Shown here in pieces: positions 55,024 through 64,000 of a DNA stretch of 64,000 nt. The DNA is taken from contig OZ024870.1 of assembly GCA_964017185.1 (NCBI GenBank), positions 59,498,812 to 59,562,811 on the forward strand. Direction: 5' to 3'. The stretch's first letter is position 1. Every line of letters begins with the position of its first letter. This stretch comes from Rugalucina vietnamica. Its lineage: Eukaryota > Mollusca > Bivalvia > Lucinida > Lucinidae. A model generated the notes under the pieces. The model made no database searches. It was given only the letters and a program-made list of their open reading frames with translations, and was not told where the DNA came from. The translations under genes and the position numbers were made by a program.

Positions 55024-56204
55024 ATGGATACGTATGAAATGTATGATATTGGTCGTTCGCCTTTACACAGGGAACCCAAAGTCAACAATGAAACTTTTCC
55101 AGCCCTATCAGTCACGGTGAATAACAATTCTAGGAAAAAGGTTCAGAGACATCATACCTTTAATGCATCTCGTGCAAGTTACAATGTTCCCGAACCAGGG
55201 AACGAGTACGACTTTCGACGGTCGCCAGAAATGCGTTACAAAAGACACACCGCGTCGAGAAATAGTTCCGTTCGAACTGGTTCCGTTCGACCAAGCGTTC
55301 CGCATGATACTCGAACTCGGTACGCCATGGCGGATAGGGAGGAGTGCTACCCGGGGAACCAGAACCGACGGGTCAGCTTTGACGAGTCCAGATGCCCGAC
55401 ACCCATGCCACAGGGATATCAACCACAAACAGCTTGGGACAGTACGTATCCGTTATATGTTTGCTTTTTAACCTTGATTATTCCACGCTTTAGAATGTCT
55501 GTTACTACATGTATTGATGCTGGACGACAGTATGTTACAGGTAATGAACGAAAATACAAATATCGAAAGCTCAAAACGTAATCGGTGAACACGAATGTTT
55601 CCTCGTCAGGACAGCGCTTCGATTTCAACCGTTGATGCCCGAACCTCTCTTCCTTGACCTGTTGCTGTCTTCGGCGACTCTACAGAAAGAGGATTTTAGA
55701 ACGTGTTCTACAGTTCTTATACACCATGATTAAATTCTAATTGCAGGAGACAGATTCGTTGTTCGCGCAAATCTTTCATTTCAGGGACTCGTGACCTTCA
55801 AAGTTCTTTCTTTGCATCGTTTTGTTTGAATGAAACCCGTTGTCATTATAAAGATATGTTTATTTGCAGACATAGACCAGCCAGATGCAACACGCCGCCG
55901 AGAAAAATTGACCACAGACGCTTACAGTGTTCCTTCACAAACGCCCAAACCCAAACCACACCGTTCAAAACAAAGTGACGTTTTTGTATCAGATTTAGAC
56001 GAAGATGGATATCGTAGGACCCCTGTTTCACCTCTGAATTTGACTGAAAGTGTCATAAATTACTATTTTCAAAGGAAGATAGACAAAGATAAACGAATAG
56101 TGAAGTGGCTAGTGGACTGCGAGGAAAAGAGTTGTGTGACATCACTTCCGGCGCATTTGCCTGATATCAGTGTAGCGCGTAGCAATATTCCGGTGTCTCC
56201 ATAA
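55024..56204 (+). CDS. Two-exon gene for an unrecognised basic protein
   Basis: Exon 1 (55024-55441) ends at ACA/GTACGT and exon 2 starts at 55870 after TATTTGCAG. The join preserves the frame and gives 250 residues beginning MDTYEMYDIGRSPLHREPK. The protein is rich in Arg, Ser, Pro and Asp, with no signal peptide, membrane segment or known domain. Features that can be seen are an Arg/Ser-rich stretch (~75-110), RRVSFDES, a kinase-site-like RRxS (~119), an acidic VSDLDEDGYRR (~189) and a C-terminal patch NYYFQRKIDKDKRIVKWLVD that looks helical. It is probably intrinsically disordered; function unknown. A longer start 39 bases upstream is possible but its context is poor. Further exons cannot be excluded. 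Confidence 0.55.
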
Positions 56205-56374
56205 TCAGGCTTGCTGCCAAAACAATACTCAGTGTCTATAATACACCGCCTGTTTCCGCAACAATCAGGGGCCAGTTGTTCAAAACTTTGTTAGCTTAAC
56301 GTCATCGTTAAGACCTCAACTCGTTAAGTAAATGCCGACTACATAAGCAAATAGATCTACACTGTTATTTTTTG

Positions 56375-56427
56375 TTGATAAAATGTGAGAATCCTTTGCA
56401 ATGCAAAGGATTCTCACATTTTATCAA
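56375..56427. repeat. 53-bp near-perfect palindrome
   Basis: A 26-base arm (TTGATAAAATGTGAGAATCC, then TTTGCA), a single A, then the exact reverse complement. Followed by a poly-A stretch and the 5' end of element D. A strong hairpin or cruciform with no similarity to the other repeats here. Confidence 0.85.
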
Positions 56428-56774
56428 AAAAAAAAAAAAAACAAAAAAACTAGAGGACCATTGGTCCTGTAGCTCACCTGAGAGATTATCACATTGTAAG
56501 CTCATGAGATTTAAATTAATTGAGAATCGACCAATGAAAGTCTATGCATGGACACTATTGACCCCCGGGGCATGGCCAAATTTGACCCAGGGGCATGACT
56601 GGCACAATTTATAATGGGGACTACCAAACATTGCTACATACAAAATATAGAAGCTCTGGGCCTTTTGGTTTCAGAGAAGAAGATTTTTTTAGTTTTCCCA
56701 TTGTAAGTCTATGGAGACTATCTACCCCCGGAGCAGCAAAATTTGACCCCAGGGGCATGGCTGGCACAATTTAT

Positions 56775-57594
56775 TGTTACGTGCCAGGCGTAACTAGAAG
56801 ATTAAGGAAACCAACAAGTTGGTTAGCCAGCAACAAGCTTTGTTTAAAATTTAACAAATCTATTTAGAAGTGATTTCACCAGTAATTACATGTGAAACAA
56901 TCAAAAGCATATATACAATCAAACAAAAATGAATGTACAATACCTTTCAAGATGTTAATTCCCTTAAAGAATGTCTGAATGTCCCTCAGAATTTTTTAAC
57001 ACAAGTCTGTATCAGTTTCTGATCCCAAGAATTAAAGTTTGTTTCAAAATAGCACTATGTCCCAATCCAGAATCGAATATCACAAAGTAATCCAAGAATA
57101 AGTTTAAATTCCAGTAAGATAGATTTTGACTTCTTAATAGTAACAGTACCCAAAGATTGTCCTTATGAAAATTTGTAGCCCTTATATAGCACTGAGGAAC
57201 ATTCAGGATTCTTCCAGCAAATTCTATGATATCATATACTAAAAATAACAAGTTGTTTACCAAAATTTAATCTTCTGGAATATTCTAGAGAGGCCATTAT
57301 CCTTCCACAATATTCTTTTGACATAAAAAAGATTTTTCTAGAAGATTCTACATCTTTCCAGGTTCTTCCAGATTTTTCCGGACTTTTCTGTCAAAGAACA
57401 ATTTGAAATTTCTAGAAAATTCTGAAGTAAACAACCTGTTTATGTCCAATATCTGGGACACTAAAAGTAAATAATTGCTAAGGACAACAAGTAAACATCA
57501 TATGTATAACATCATACTTTCCTGGGCATACTCCCTTGGGAAGTTTACCAGTACTGAATGCACATCTTTCAACAAGTAACTGTCATACATAACA
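56775..57594 (-). repeat. 3' LTR of the Gypsy element
   Basis: 820 bp with TGTTA/TAACA ends, same length and apparently same sequence as 62792-63611. The 83-codon frame inside both LTRs is incidental. Confidence 0.9.
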
Positions 57595-57606
57595 CTTCCC
57601 CTCTTC
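57595..57606 (-). promoter_or_regulatory. Polypurine tract of the Gypsy element
   Basis: GAAGAGGGGAAG on the minus strand abuts the 3' LTR directly; it would prime plus-strand DNA synthesis. Confidence 0.8.
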
Positions 57607-57741
57607 AAAGAAAAGAAAGTTTTATAAAATAAAGCTTTCTTTTGCAATACTGGATAATTGTATACAATATGTTTAGCAAAATTTGTGCAAAACTAATCAA
57701 ATACAACAGCACAAAGCTGGACATCAGCATTGTAGAGGCAC

Positions 57742-60700
57742 TTAAGCTCTGCTTAGGGTGTCTGGAATGATATTATCTCTTCCTCGGATATGTCTGATGT
57801 CAAGATTGTGCTCTTGCAACATGAGACTCCACCTGAGTAAACGCTGGTTCTTGTTTTTCATTTTATGTATGAAAGTCAGTGGATTGTGGTCACTGAAGAC
57901 AACAATTGGTGCATGTGAAGAAGCTAAGTAAACTTCAAAGTGTTGAAGCGCAAGGATTAGAGATAGGCATTCTTTCTCTATGGTAGAGTAATTTCTCTGA
58001 TGCTTGTTAAACTTTTTGGAAAAATAACAAACAGGATGGTCAACACCATTGTCATCTTCTTGCAACAATACACTGCCTGCACCAACATCACTGGCATCTA
58101 CAGCCAACTTGAACTCTTTGTCAAAACTTGGTGCTAAGAGAACCGGAGCACTTCTAAGTATGGCCTTGAGCTTATCAAATGACTTCTGGCAGTCATCTGT
58201 CCAAACATACTTGGCCTTCTTACCAAGCAAGTTTGTCAGAGGCTCAGCTATAGCCGAGAAGTTGTTGCAGAATTTCCTGTAATATCCAGCCATACCCAGA
58301 AAGCGCATCAGTTGTCTTTTGCTAGTAGGTACAGGAAAATCTGAGATAGCCTCAACTTTAGCTTCTACAGGTTTTACCTGACCTTGACCTACAATGTGTC
58401 CAAGAAATGTCAAGTTTGCATGGCAAAATTCACTTTTTGCCAAGTTCACAGTTAGTTTAGCATCACTTAGCCGGTCAAAGAATGTTCTGATTGTCTGCAA
58501 GTGTTGTTGCCACTCCTCACTGAAGATAATAGCGTCGTCGATATAGGCTTTACAGCCATCCAGATTGGAAATCAAACTGTTGACCAGCCGCTGAAAAGTC
58601 GCAGGCGAGTTCTTCATTCCAAATGGCATGACTTTATACTGGTACAGTCCATCTGGTGTAACAAATGCCGAGATCTCCTTTGCTCTGTCCGTGAGGGGTA
58701 TCTGCCAAAATCCCTTTAGCAGATCGAACTTTGTAACATACTTGGCATGTCCAATATTATCAATGCAGTCATCGATTCGTGGGATGGGAAAAGTGTCTGT
58801 TTTAGTGACAGAATTGACTTTTCGATAGTCTGTGCACATTCTAAATGTCCCGTCTGGCTTTGGTACAAGAATACAAGGAGAACTCCATTCACTTTGGCTG
58901 GGTTCAATGAAATCATTGTCCAGCAAATATTGAACTTCTTCCCTGAGATATTGCTGTTTTACAGGGTTCATTCTGTAAGGATGTTGCTTTACAGGTTTTG
59001 AACCTTCAATAATGTCAACATCATGATAGATTTTGTCAGTTCTGGATGGAATGTCCGGAAATAAGTGCTCATATTCGAGAACTAACTGTTTCAGTTCAAG
59101 TCTTTTGTCTGAATCAAGGTGAGACAGTTTCTGATCAAGATTCTGTAGTATGTCAGAATTCTGGAGTTTCGATGACGAGGGATCAGATTTCTCCAAGTTG
59201 AAGTCCTCAGAGTCCATTTGATTTTGTTCATGAGGGACAGAATTAACTATATTTACTGATGAAATAACATTACTATCTCTATCAATGTACTTTTTAAGCA
59301 TATTAATGTGACAAAGCTGTTTTTGCTTGCGCCTCCCAGGAGTGTTAACAATGTAATTCACGTCACTTAACTTTTTGTCAACAGTATACGGGCCATAATA
59401 TCTAGCTTGTAAAGGTCTGCCAGGAATGGGCAATAGAGCAAGTACCTTGTCTCCAGGTTCAAAATTTCTGTCTTTAGCATTTTCATCATAACGAATCTTC
59501 ATTTTGCTTTGAGCAGATTTGAGATTGGACTGAGCTGCATCACAGGCCTTTGATAGTCTGTTTTTGAAATCAGACACATACTGAAGTAAGTTCAAAGAAC
59601 TGTCATCATCTGAGAGAAATTTCTCTTTTAGAAGTTTTAACGGTCCACGTACAGTGTGCCCAAAAACAAGCTCAAATGGGCTGAACCCCAGAGACTCTTG
59701 TACAGATTCTCTTACAGCAAATAGAAGCAAGTGTATGCCTTCATCCCAATCTTTTTCAGTGTCAAAGCAGTAAGATCTGATCATGTTTTTCAAAGTTTGA
59801 TGGAATCTTTCTAAGGCACCTTGGCTTTCAGGGTGGTAAGCCGATGACTTGTATTGCTTAATTCCAAGTTCGTACATAACTTGCTGAAAAATTCCTGACA
59901 TAAAATTTGAGCCCTGGTCTGACTGTATAGATTTAGGGAGGCCTACAAATGTGAAGAACTTCACAAGTGCATTAACTATTGTTTTAGCCTTGATATTTCT
60001 GAGTGGGATAGCTTCAGGAAAGCGAGTTGAAGCACACATTATGGTCAGAAGATATTCACAACCTTTCTTTGTTTTGGGTAAGGGACCTACACAATCAATA
60101 ATCACTCTGCTGAAAGGTTCATCAAAGGCAGGAATGGGCTGTAACTGAGCTTTAGGAATAGTCTGATTGGGTTTTCCTACCATTTGACAAGTGTGGCAGG
60201 ATTTGCAATGCTGTGAAACATCAGATTTTAATCCTGGCCAGTAGAAATGATTTAGAATCTTGTGATAGGTCTTATTTACACCTAAATGGCCTGACATGGG
60301 TGTTTCATGAGCCAAGTTTAAGATTTCAGGGCGATAAACCGTAGGAACCACAATTTGGTGGTTAACAGTCCACTCATCTTCTGCGGAGACATCCGGAGGA
60401 CGCCATTTTCTCATCAAAATGCCATTTTTGACATAATAGCAAACAGAAACCTGGGATATTTCTTTTTCATCTAAAGCCCTTTCAAATAAAGGCGAGATCT
60501 CAGAATCACTGTGTTGTTCTTTACAAAGCTGTGACCTTGACAGCTGGTCATGACCTTGGTCATTTGAGTTGGAAGGTGAAAGGTCATTTTCTGACCCCGA
60601 CCTTGGATTGCTAGGGTCAGTCTGAATATCAGACTGACTAGGGGAAAGAGATGTTGAAATCTCTTTATTAAAGGACTGACCTATCAAAGTGTCAGTTAAA

Positions 60701-61686
60701 TCTATGTCCTGCATCCCATGATTCAATTTAGCTTTCTTTGCCATTGCCCTAGTGACAGCACAAGAAGGGTAAAGGTCGGGAATTTCCTGCTCAATGGGAT
60801 CAGGCGGTTGATCAACACATGGTGTGCTGGTCAAAAGTGGGTTTACCACAACCTTATCTCCTGCCAAATCATTGCCTAACAGCAAATGAATACCTTTAAA
60901 GGGTAAGGAAGGTCTAATACCTACAGCCACGGGACCTTTAACTAAGTCTGAGGACAAATAGATATTATGGAGCGGTACATTAACAAATCCACACTCTACG
61001 CCCTGGATAAGGACACTTGTCCCAGAAGAAGACTTCTCGGAAAATGGCAAGGTATCTGCCAAGATAAGGGATTGAGAAGCTCCGGTATCTCGTAAGATTT
61101 TGATAGGGGTAGACTGGGCAGAGTCACTGTTAAGTGACACAAAACCATCTGATAAGAATGGTTCATAAATCTCCATAATAGAATCCTCAGAGACTGACTC
61201 TTTACAAGTTCTGGTCAGTATAGGGTTTTCTTCCTGGATACAAGACTGTGGTTTAGCCTTTAAGGAGGTGAGACCTGTCGGTTTAGCACTATCTAGATTT
61301 TCTCTTTCTTTCTTTCGTTTCAGTGCCAAACATTCAGAAATAATGTGGCCAGTTTTCTTACAATAATTACAAATTGGCTGGGATAAGGGATTTTGTCCTT
61401 TGTTTTCACTAGAAAATTTGGGTTTTGGACTGGAATTGTCAGTTGGATTACTGGGATTGGCTTTGGGACCTGACTGAGGGGAATATGGTTTTGACTGAGG
61501 GGTAATTTGCTTTGATTGAGGGTTATATGGTTTCCTAGGATATGGCTTGTTGACAAATGAAGCCTTATGAGTCAAAGCATAGTCATCAGCTAAACGTGCT
61601 GCTGTTTCCAAGTTTTCAACTTCTCTTTCGTTCAAGAAAGCCTTAACATCAGAATTTATGCACCTTTTGAATTCCTCAACAAGCAT
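57742..61686 (-). CDS. Gypsy gag C-terminus and pol: NC-PR-IN-RT-RNaseH
   Basis: 1314 codons from the first ATG, but the frame is open further upstream and carries on the gag capsid domain in a -1 frame. In order: end of the SCAN-like capsid region (1-45); CCHC knuckle CNYCKKTGHIISEC (106-119); aspartic protease DTGA (200-203); integrase with HHCC zinc site (His460, His467, Cys497, Cys500), catalytic Asp531, Asp590, Glu626 spaced D-D(35)E, and a GPY module (765-767); reverse transcriptase with FDLLKGFWQ (Asp988) and YIDD (1048-1051); RNase H with Asp1197, Glu1238, Asp1266 and the terminal DTLSRA. All catalytic residues are present. The enzymes copy the RNA into DNA and integrate it. IN before RT is the key oddity. 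Confidence 0.9.
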   Translation of the reverse strand: MLVEEFKRCINSDVKAFLNEREVENLETAARLADDYALTHKASFVNKPYPRKPYNPQSKQITPQSKPYSPQSGPKANPSNPTDNSSPKPKFSSENKGQNPLSQPICNYCKKTGHIISECLALKRKKERENLDSAKPTGLTSLKAKPQSCIQEENPILTRTCKESVSEDSIMEIYEPFLSDGFVSLNSDSAQSTPIKILRDTGASQSLILADTLPFSEKSSSGTSVLIQGVECGFVNVPLHNIYLSSDLVKGPVAVGIRPSLPFKGIHLLLGNDLAGDKVVVNPLLTSTPCVDQPPDPIEQEIPDLYPSCAVTRAMAKKAKLNHGMQDIDLTDTLIGQSFNKEISTSLSPSQSDIQTDPSNPRSGSENDLSPSNSNDQGHDQLSRSQLCKEQHSDSEISPLFERALDEKEISQVSVCYYVKNGILMRKWRPPDVSAEDEWTVNHQIVVPTVYRPEILNLAHETPMSGHLGVNKTYHKILNHFYWPGLKSDVSQHCKSCHTCQMVGKPNQTIPKAQLQPIPAFDEPFSRVIIDCVGPLPKTKKGCEYLLTIMCASTRFPEAIPLRNIKAKTIVNALVKFFTFVGLPKSIQSDQGSNFMSGIFQQVMYELGIKQYKSSAYHPESQGALERFHQTLKNMIRSYCFDTEKDWDEGIHLLLFAVRESVQESLGFSPFELVFGHTVRGPLKLLKEKFLSDDDSSLNLLQYVSDFKNRLSKACDAAQSNLKSAQSKMKIRYDENAKDRNFEPGDKVLALLPIPGRPLQARYYGPYTVDKKLSDVNYIVNTPGRRKQKQLCHINMLKKYIDRDSNVISSVNIVNSVPHEQNQMDSEDFNLEKSDPSSSKLQNSDILQNLDQKLSHLDSDKRLELKQLVLEYEHLFPDIPSRTDKIYHDVDIIEGSKPVKQHPYRMNPVKQQYLREEVQYLLDNDFIEPSQSEWSSPCILVPKPDGTFRMCTDYRKVNSVTKTDTFPIPRIDDCIDNIGHAKYVTKFDLLKGFWQIPLTDRAKEISAFVTPDGLYQYKVMPFGMKNSPATFQRLVNSLISNLDGCKAYIDDAIIFSEEWQQHLQTIRTFFDRLSDAKLTVNLAKSEFCHANLTFLGHIVGQGQVKPVEAKVEAISDFPVPTSKRQLMRFLGMAGYYRKFCNNFSAIAEPLTNLLGKKAKYVWTDDCQKSFDKLKAILRSAPVLLAPSFDKEFKLAVDASDVGAGSVLLQEDDNGVDHPVCYFSKKFNKHQRNYSTIEKECLSLILALQHFEVYLASSHAPIVVFSDHNPLTFIHKMKNKNQRLLRWSLMLQEHNLDIRHIRGRDNIIPDTLSRA

Positions 61687-61694
61687 GAGCTGCC

Positions 61695-62678
61695 TTAGCT
61701 TTGATGATCAGAACCTACTTTCTTTGAAGAACACCATCTATCAAATAGTTGCTCTTTTGTTCTAGCAAACTCAACATGAGTCTGGTCATGTTCTTTTCTA
61801 CAGTCTCTAAATTTCTGCCTGTATGCCTCAGGGACCAGCTCATAAGCCTTAAGGATAAATTCCTTTACTGTATCATAATCTGAGCTTTGCTCAAGAGAAA
61901 GCTGAGTGTAAATTTCTCGAGCTTTACCAATTACAACACTTTGCAAAAGCAAGGTCCAGTGCTCCCTTGGCCATTTCAAGTTTTCTGCCACCTTCTCAAA
62001 ATGTAAGAAATATTTGTCAACCTCTTTTTCTTGAAATGGAGGAACGAGACGAATGTGTTTTGTGACATCAAATACTGTACTAGTAGCCAAAGGCAAAGAT
62101 TTTGATTTTGATTTGTCATTAAGTTCAATTTCCTTCATTCTTAACTGAAATTGCCTTTCTCTTTCTTTTTCTTCAATTTCAAATTTAAATTTTTCTTTTT
62201 CAATTTCAAGCCTTTCTTCTCTTTCTAATTTTTCTTTTTCTAACTCAATTTTTTCTCGTTCTAATTCTCTTTGTTTTTCCTTCTCTCGTTCTTCCATTTC
62301 TAACTTTTGTTTATGCATTCTTTCTTCCCGTTCTAAAGTTTCCAATCTTATTCTTTCTTCCCTTTCGGCCTTTTCTGCCCTTATTCTTTCTTCATACTCA
62401 AATTTTAGTTTTTCCATCTCAATTTGTCTTTTGATTTCTAGTTCCCTCAACTGCAAGTCAGTCTGAGTGACTAGAATCTGAGAAGTAGCCGAGGAATCAA
62501 AAATTTCCTCGTCAACAAAAAACTGAATCAAAATGTTCTTAATTTCATGTTTTAACATGGAAGTCTTGATATTTGACAACCCATAATGATCAGCTATGTC
62601 TAAGAGGTCACTCTTTTTGGCCTTATCTAACAGCTCCTGAGAAGGCGCAGCAATAAAGTCACTTAGTTTGAATGACAT
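61695..62678 (-). CDS. Gypsy Gag, N-terminal part
   Basis: 327 codons: an N-terminal helical segment (1-60), a long charged coiled coil of EREERIRLE type (~73-190), a capsid-like domain (~205-260) and the start of a SCAN-like helical domain (~265-318, ending FARTKEQLFDRW). It stops at TAA (61695-61697), and the domain continues in the next frame at 61686 and below. Gag assembles the particle that packages the RNA. The break is inside the capsid fold, before the zinc knuckle, so a normal Gag cannot be made without a frameshift; no canonical slippery heptamer is obvious. Confidence 0.85.
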   Translation of the reverse strand: MSFKLSDFIAAPSQELLDKAKKSDLLDIADHYGLSNIKTSMLKHEIKNILIQFFVDEEIFDSSATSQILVTQTDLQLRELEIKRQIEMEKLKFEYEERIRAEKAEREERIRLETLEREERMHKQKLEMEEREKEKQRELEREKIELEKEKLEREERLEIEKEKFKFEIEEKERERQFQLRMKEIELNDKSKSKSLPLATSTVFDVTKHIRLVPPFQEKEVDKYFLHFEKVAENLKWPREHWTLLLQSVVIGKAREIYTQLSLEQSSDYDTVKEFILKAYELVPEAYRQKFRDCRKEHDQTHVEFARTKEQLFDRWCSSKKVGSDHQS

Positions 62679-62767
62679 GGTTGCTTTTTGCTGGCTTTAG
62701 CTATTTAAACAGCAAACAGTGAAGATACTTTAGAATTTTAAATAAATTTGGTGCACAAGAAATTTCA

Positions 62768-62787
62768 ATCCCGGACTCGAGCCCCCA
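62768..62787 (-). promoter_or_regulatory. Primer-binding site, tRNA-Pro-like
   Basis: Read on the minus strand, TGGGGGCTCGAGTCCGGGAT starts 4 bases after the 5' LTR. It equals the proline-tRNA site TGGGGGCTCGTCCGGGAT with two extra bases (AG) in the middle. Confidence 0.65.
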
Positions 62788-62791
62788 ATTC

Positions 62792-63611
62792 TGTTACGTG
62801 CCAGGCGTAACTAGAAGATTAAGGAAACCAACAAGTTGGTTAGCCAGCAACAAGCTTTGTTTAAAATTTAACAAATCTATTTAGAAGTGATTTCACCAGT
62901 AATTACATGTGAAACAATCAAAAGCATATATACAATCAAACAAAAATGAATGTACAATACCTTTCAAGATGTTAATTCCCTTAAAGAATGTCTGAATGTC
63001 CCTCAGAATTTTTTAACACAAGTCTGTATCAGTTTCTGATCCCAAGAATTAAAGTTTGTTTCAAAATAGCACTATGTCCCAATCCAGAATCGAATATCAC
63101 AAAGTAATCCAAGAATAAGTTTAAATTCCAGTAAGATAGATTTTGACTTCTTAATAGTAACAGTACCCAAAGATTGTCCTTATGAAAATTTGTAGCCCTT
63201 ATATAGCACTGAGGAACATTCAGGATTCTTCCAGCAAATTCTATGATATCATATACTAAAAATAACAAGTTGTTTACCAAAATTTAATCTTCTGGAATAT
63301 TCTAGAGAGGCCATTATCCTTCCACAATATTCTTTTGACATAAAAAAGATTTTTCTAGAAGATTCTACATCTTTCCAGGTTCTTCCAGATTTTTCCGGAC
63401 TTTTCTGTCAAAGAACAATTTGAAATTTCTAGAAAATTCTGAAGTAAACAACCTGTTTATGTCCAATATCTGGGACACTAAAAGTAAATAATTGCTAAGG
63501 ACAACAAGTAAACATCATATGTATAACATCATACTTTCCTGGGCATACTCCCTTGGGAAGTTTACCAGTACTGAATGCACATCTTTCAACAAGTAACTGT
63601 CATACATAACA
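62792..63611 (-). repeat. 5' LTR of the Gypsy element
   Basis: 820 bp, TGTTA/TAACA ends. It should hold the pol II promoter and polyadenylation signal of the element; no single TATA box could be fixed. Confidence 0.9.
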
Positions 63612-64000
63612 TTATGTAGAGGACCATTAGCCATTGCCACATACAAAATATCAAAGCTGTGTGCCCTGTGGTTTCAGAGAAGAAGATTTTTGAATTTTTT
63701 TCCCATAGCAAGTCTATTGAGACTATCAACCTCCGGGGCCTGGCCAAATTTGACCCCAGGGGCATGAATGGCACAATTTATGTAGAGGACCATTAGCCAT
63801 TGCTACATACCAAATATCAAAGCTGTGGGCCTAGTGTTTTTTTTTTTTTAGTTTTTTTCCTATTGTAGGTCTATGGAGACTATCGACCCCCGGGGCGTGG
63901 CCAAATTTGATCCCAGGGGCATGATTGGCACAATTTATGTAGAGGACCATTAGCCATTTCCACATACAAAATATCAAAGCTGTGGGCCCTGTGGTTTCAG

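Larger units (their letters stand above)
56775..63611 (-). mobile_element. Ty3/Gypsy LTR retrotransposon, Gmr1-type, young insertion
   Basis: 6837 bp on the minus strand. The two 820-bp LTRs (TGTTACG to CATAACA) look identical by eye. The target duplication is TTAT (56771-56774, 63612-63615). In transcript order it has a 5' LTR (62792-63611), a tRNA-Pro-like primer site, gag, a pol carrying protease, integrase, RT and RNase H in that order, a purine tract, and a 3' LTR (56775-57594). Integrase upstream of RT is the order of Copia elements and is rare in Ty3/Gypsy, where it marks the Gmr1-like clade. No env frame is seen. The only defect noticed is a one-base frame change within gag. Confidence 0.9.
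56451..64000 (+). mobile_element. Helentron-like element D, split by the Gypsy insertion
   Basis: The 5' hairpin AGAGGACCATTGGTCCT (56452-56468) and GCTCACCTGAG (56472-56482) match element C. The body has ~165-bp units as in array A (CTATGGAGACTATC near 56711, 63713 and 63869). The array is cut at TTAT (56771-56774) by the Gypsy element and resumes at 63612. The 3' hairpin lies beyond the window. Confidence 0.7.

Noticed and set aside
57012-57263. 83-codon frame repeated at 63029-63280
   Set aside because: Lies within both LTRs and has no known domain; the duplication is that of the LTR.
61690-61720. Programmed -1 slippery heptamer at the gag/pol junction
   Set aside because: No X XXY YYZ heptamer is seen in the zero frame, and the break lies inside the capsid domain, so a mutation or error is at least as likely.

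Overview
The window looks like gene-poor, repeat-rich nuclear DNA of a mollusc, most likely a bivalve. The reasons are spliced genes with GT-AG introns, AT-rich intergenic DNA, a tRNA-derived SINE with a CAAA-type tail of molluscan style, and tandem arrays closed by hairpins. No bacterial operons, CRISPR arrays or rRNA genes are visible. The species cannot be named from the sequence alone.

Three host genes are supported. (1) A C2H2 zinc-finger gene on the minus strand (17379-21047) contains three almost identical 187-codon repeats. (2) A five-exon plus-strand gene (45213-48626) encodes xylosylprotein beta-1,4-galactosyltransferase (B4GALT7), the linker enzyme of glycosaminoglycan synthesis; a decayed second copy of its last exon lies in the last intron. 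(3) A two-exon plus-strand gene (55024-56204) encodes a 250-residue basic, apparently disordered protein that I do not recognise.

The rest is mostly mobile DNA. 1-17.3 kb: minisatellite arrays with matching subterminal inverted repeats and a 3' hairpin (Helentron/HINE-like), several MITE families, a SINE and a Tc1/mariner-type MITE. 21-29 kb: a non-autonomous hAT with an 8-bp target duplication, another Helentron-like array, and a broken hAT transposase gene inside short TIRs. 29.7-33.5 kb: a 5'-truncated, frameshifted non-LTR retrotransposon. 36.6-37.3 kb: a heavily decayed second reverse transcriptase. 37.4-37.8 kb: a 423-bp LTR-PBS-PPT-LTR miniature (TRIM-like). 38.6-43 kb: two foldback-type elements, each with an exact 9-bp target duplication and repeat-built TIRs. 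44.9-54.7 kb: a dense cluster of one MITE family in and around B4GALT7. 56.4 kb to the end: a Helentron-like array split by a 6.8-kb Ty3/Gypsy element with apparently identical LTRs, a 4-bp target duplication and the unusual pol order PR-IN-RT-RNaseH (Gmr1-type).

Nested insertions give relative ages: the Helentron-like element at 14531 entered a palindromic MITE, the Gypsy entered a Helentron-like array, and two different small elements entered copies of the GAGCC-type MITE. All calls come from reading the sequence; no database search was run.
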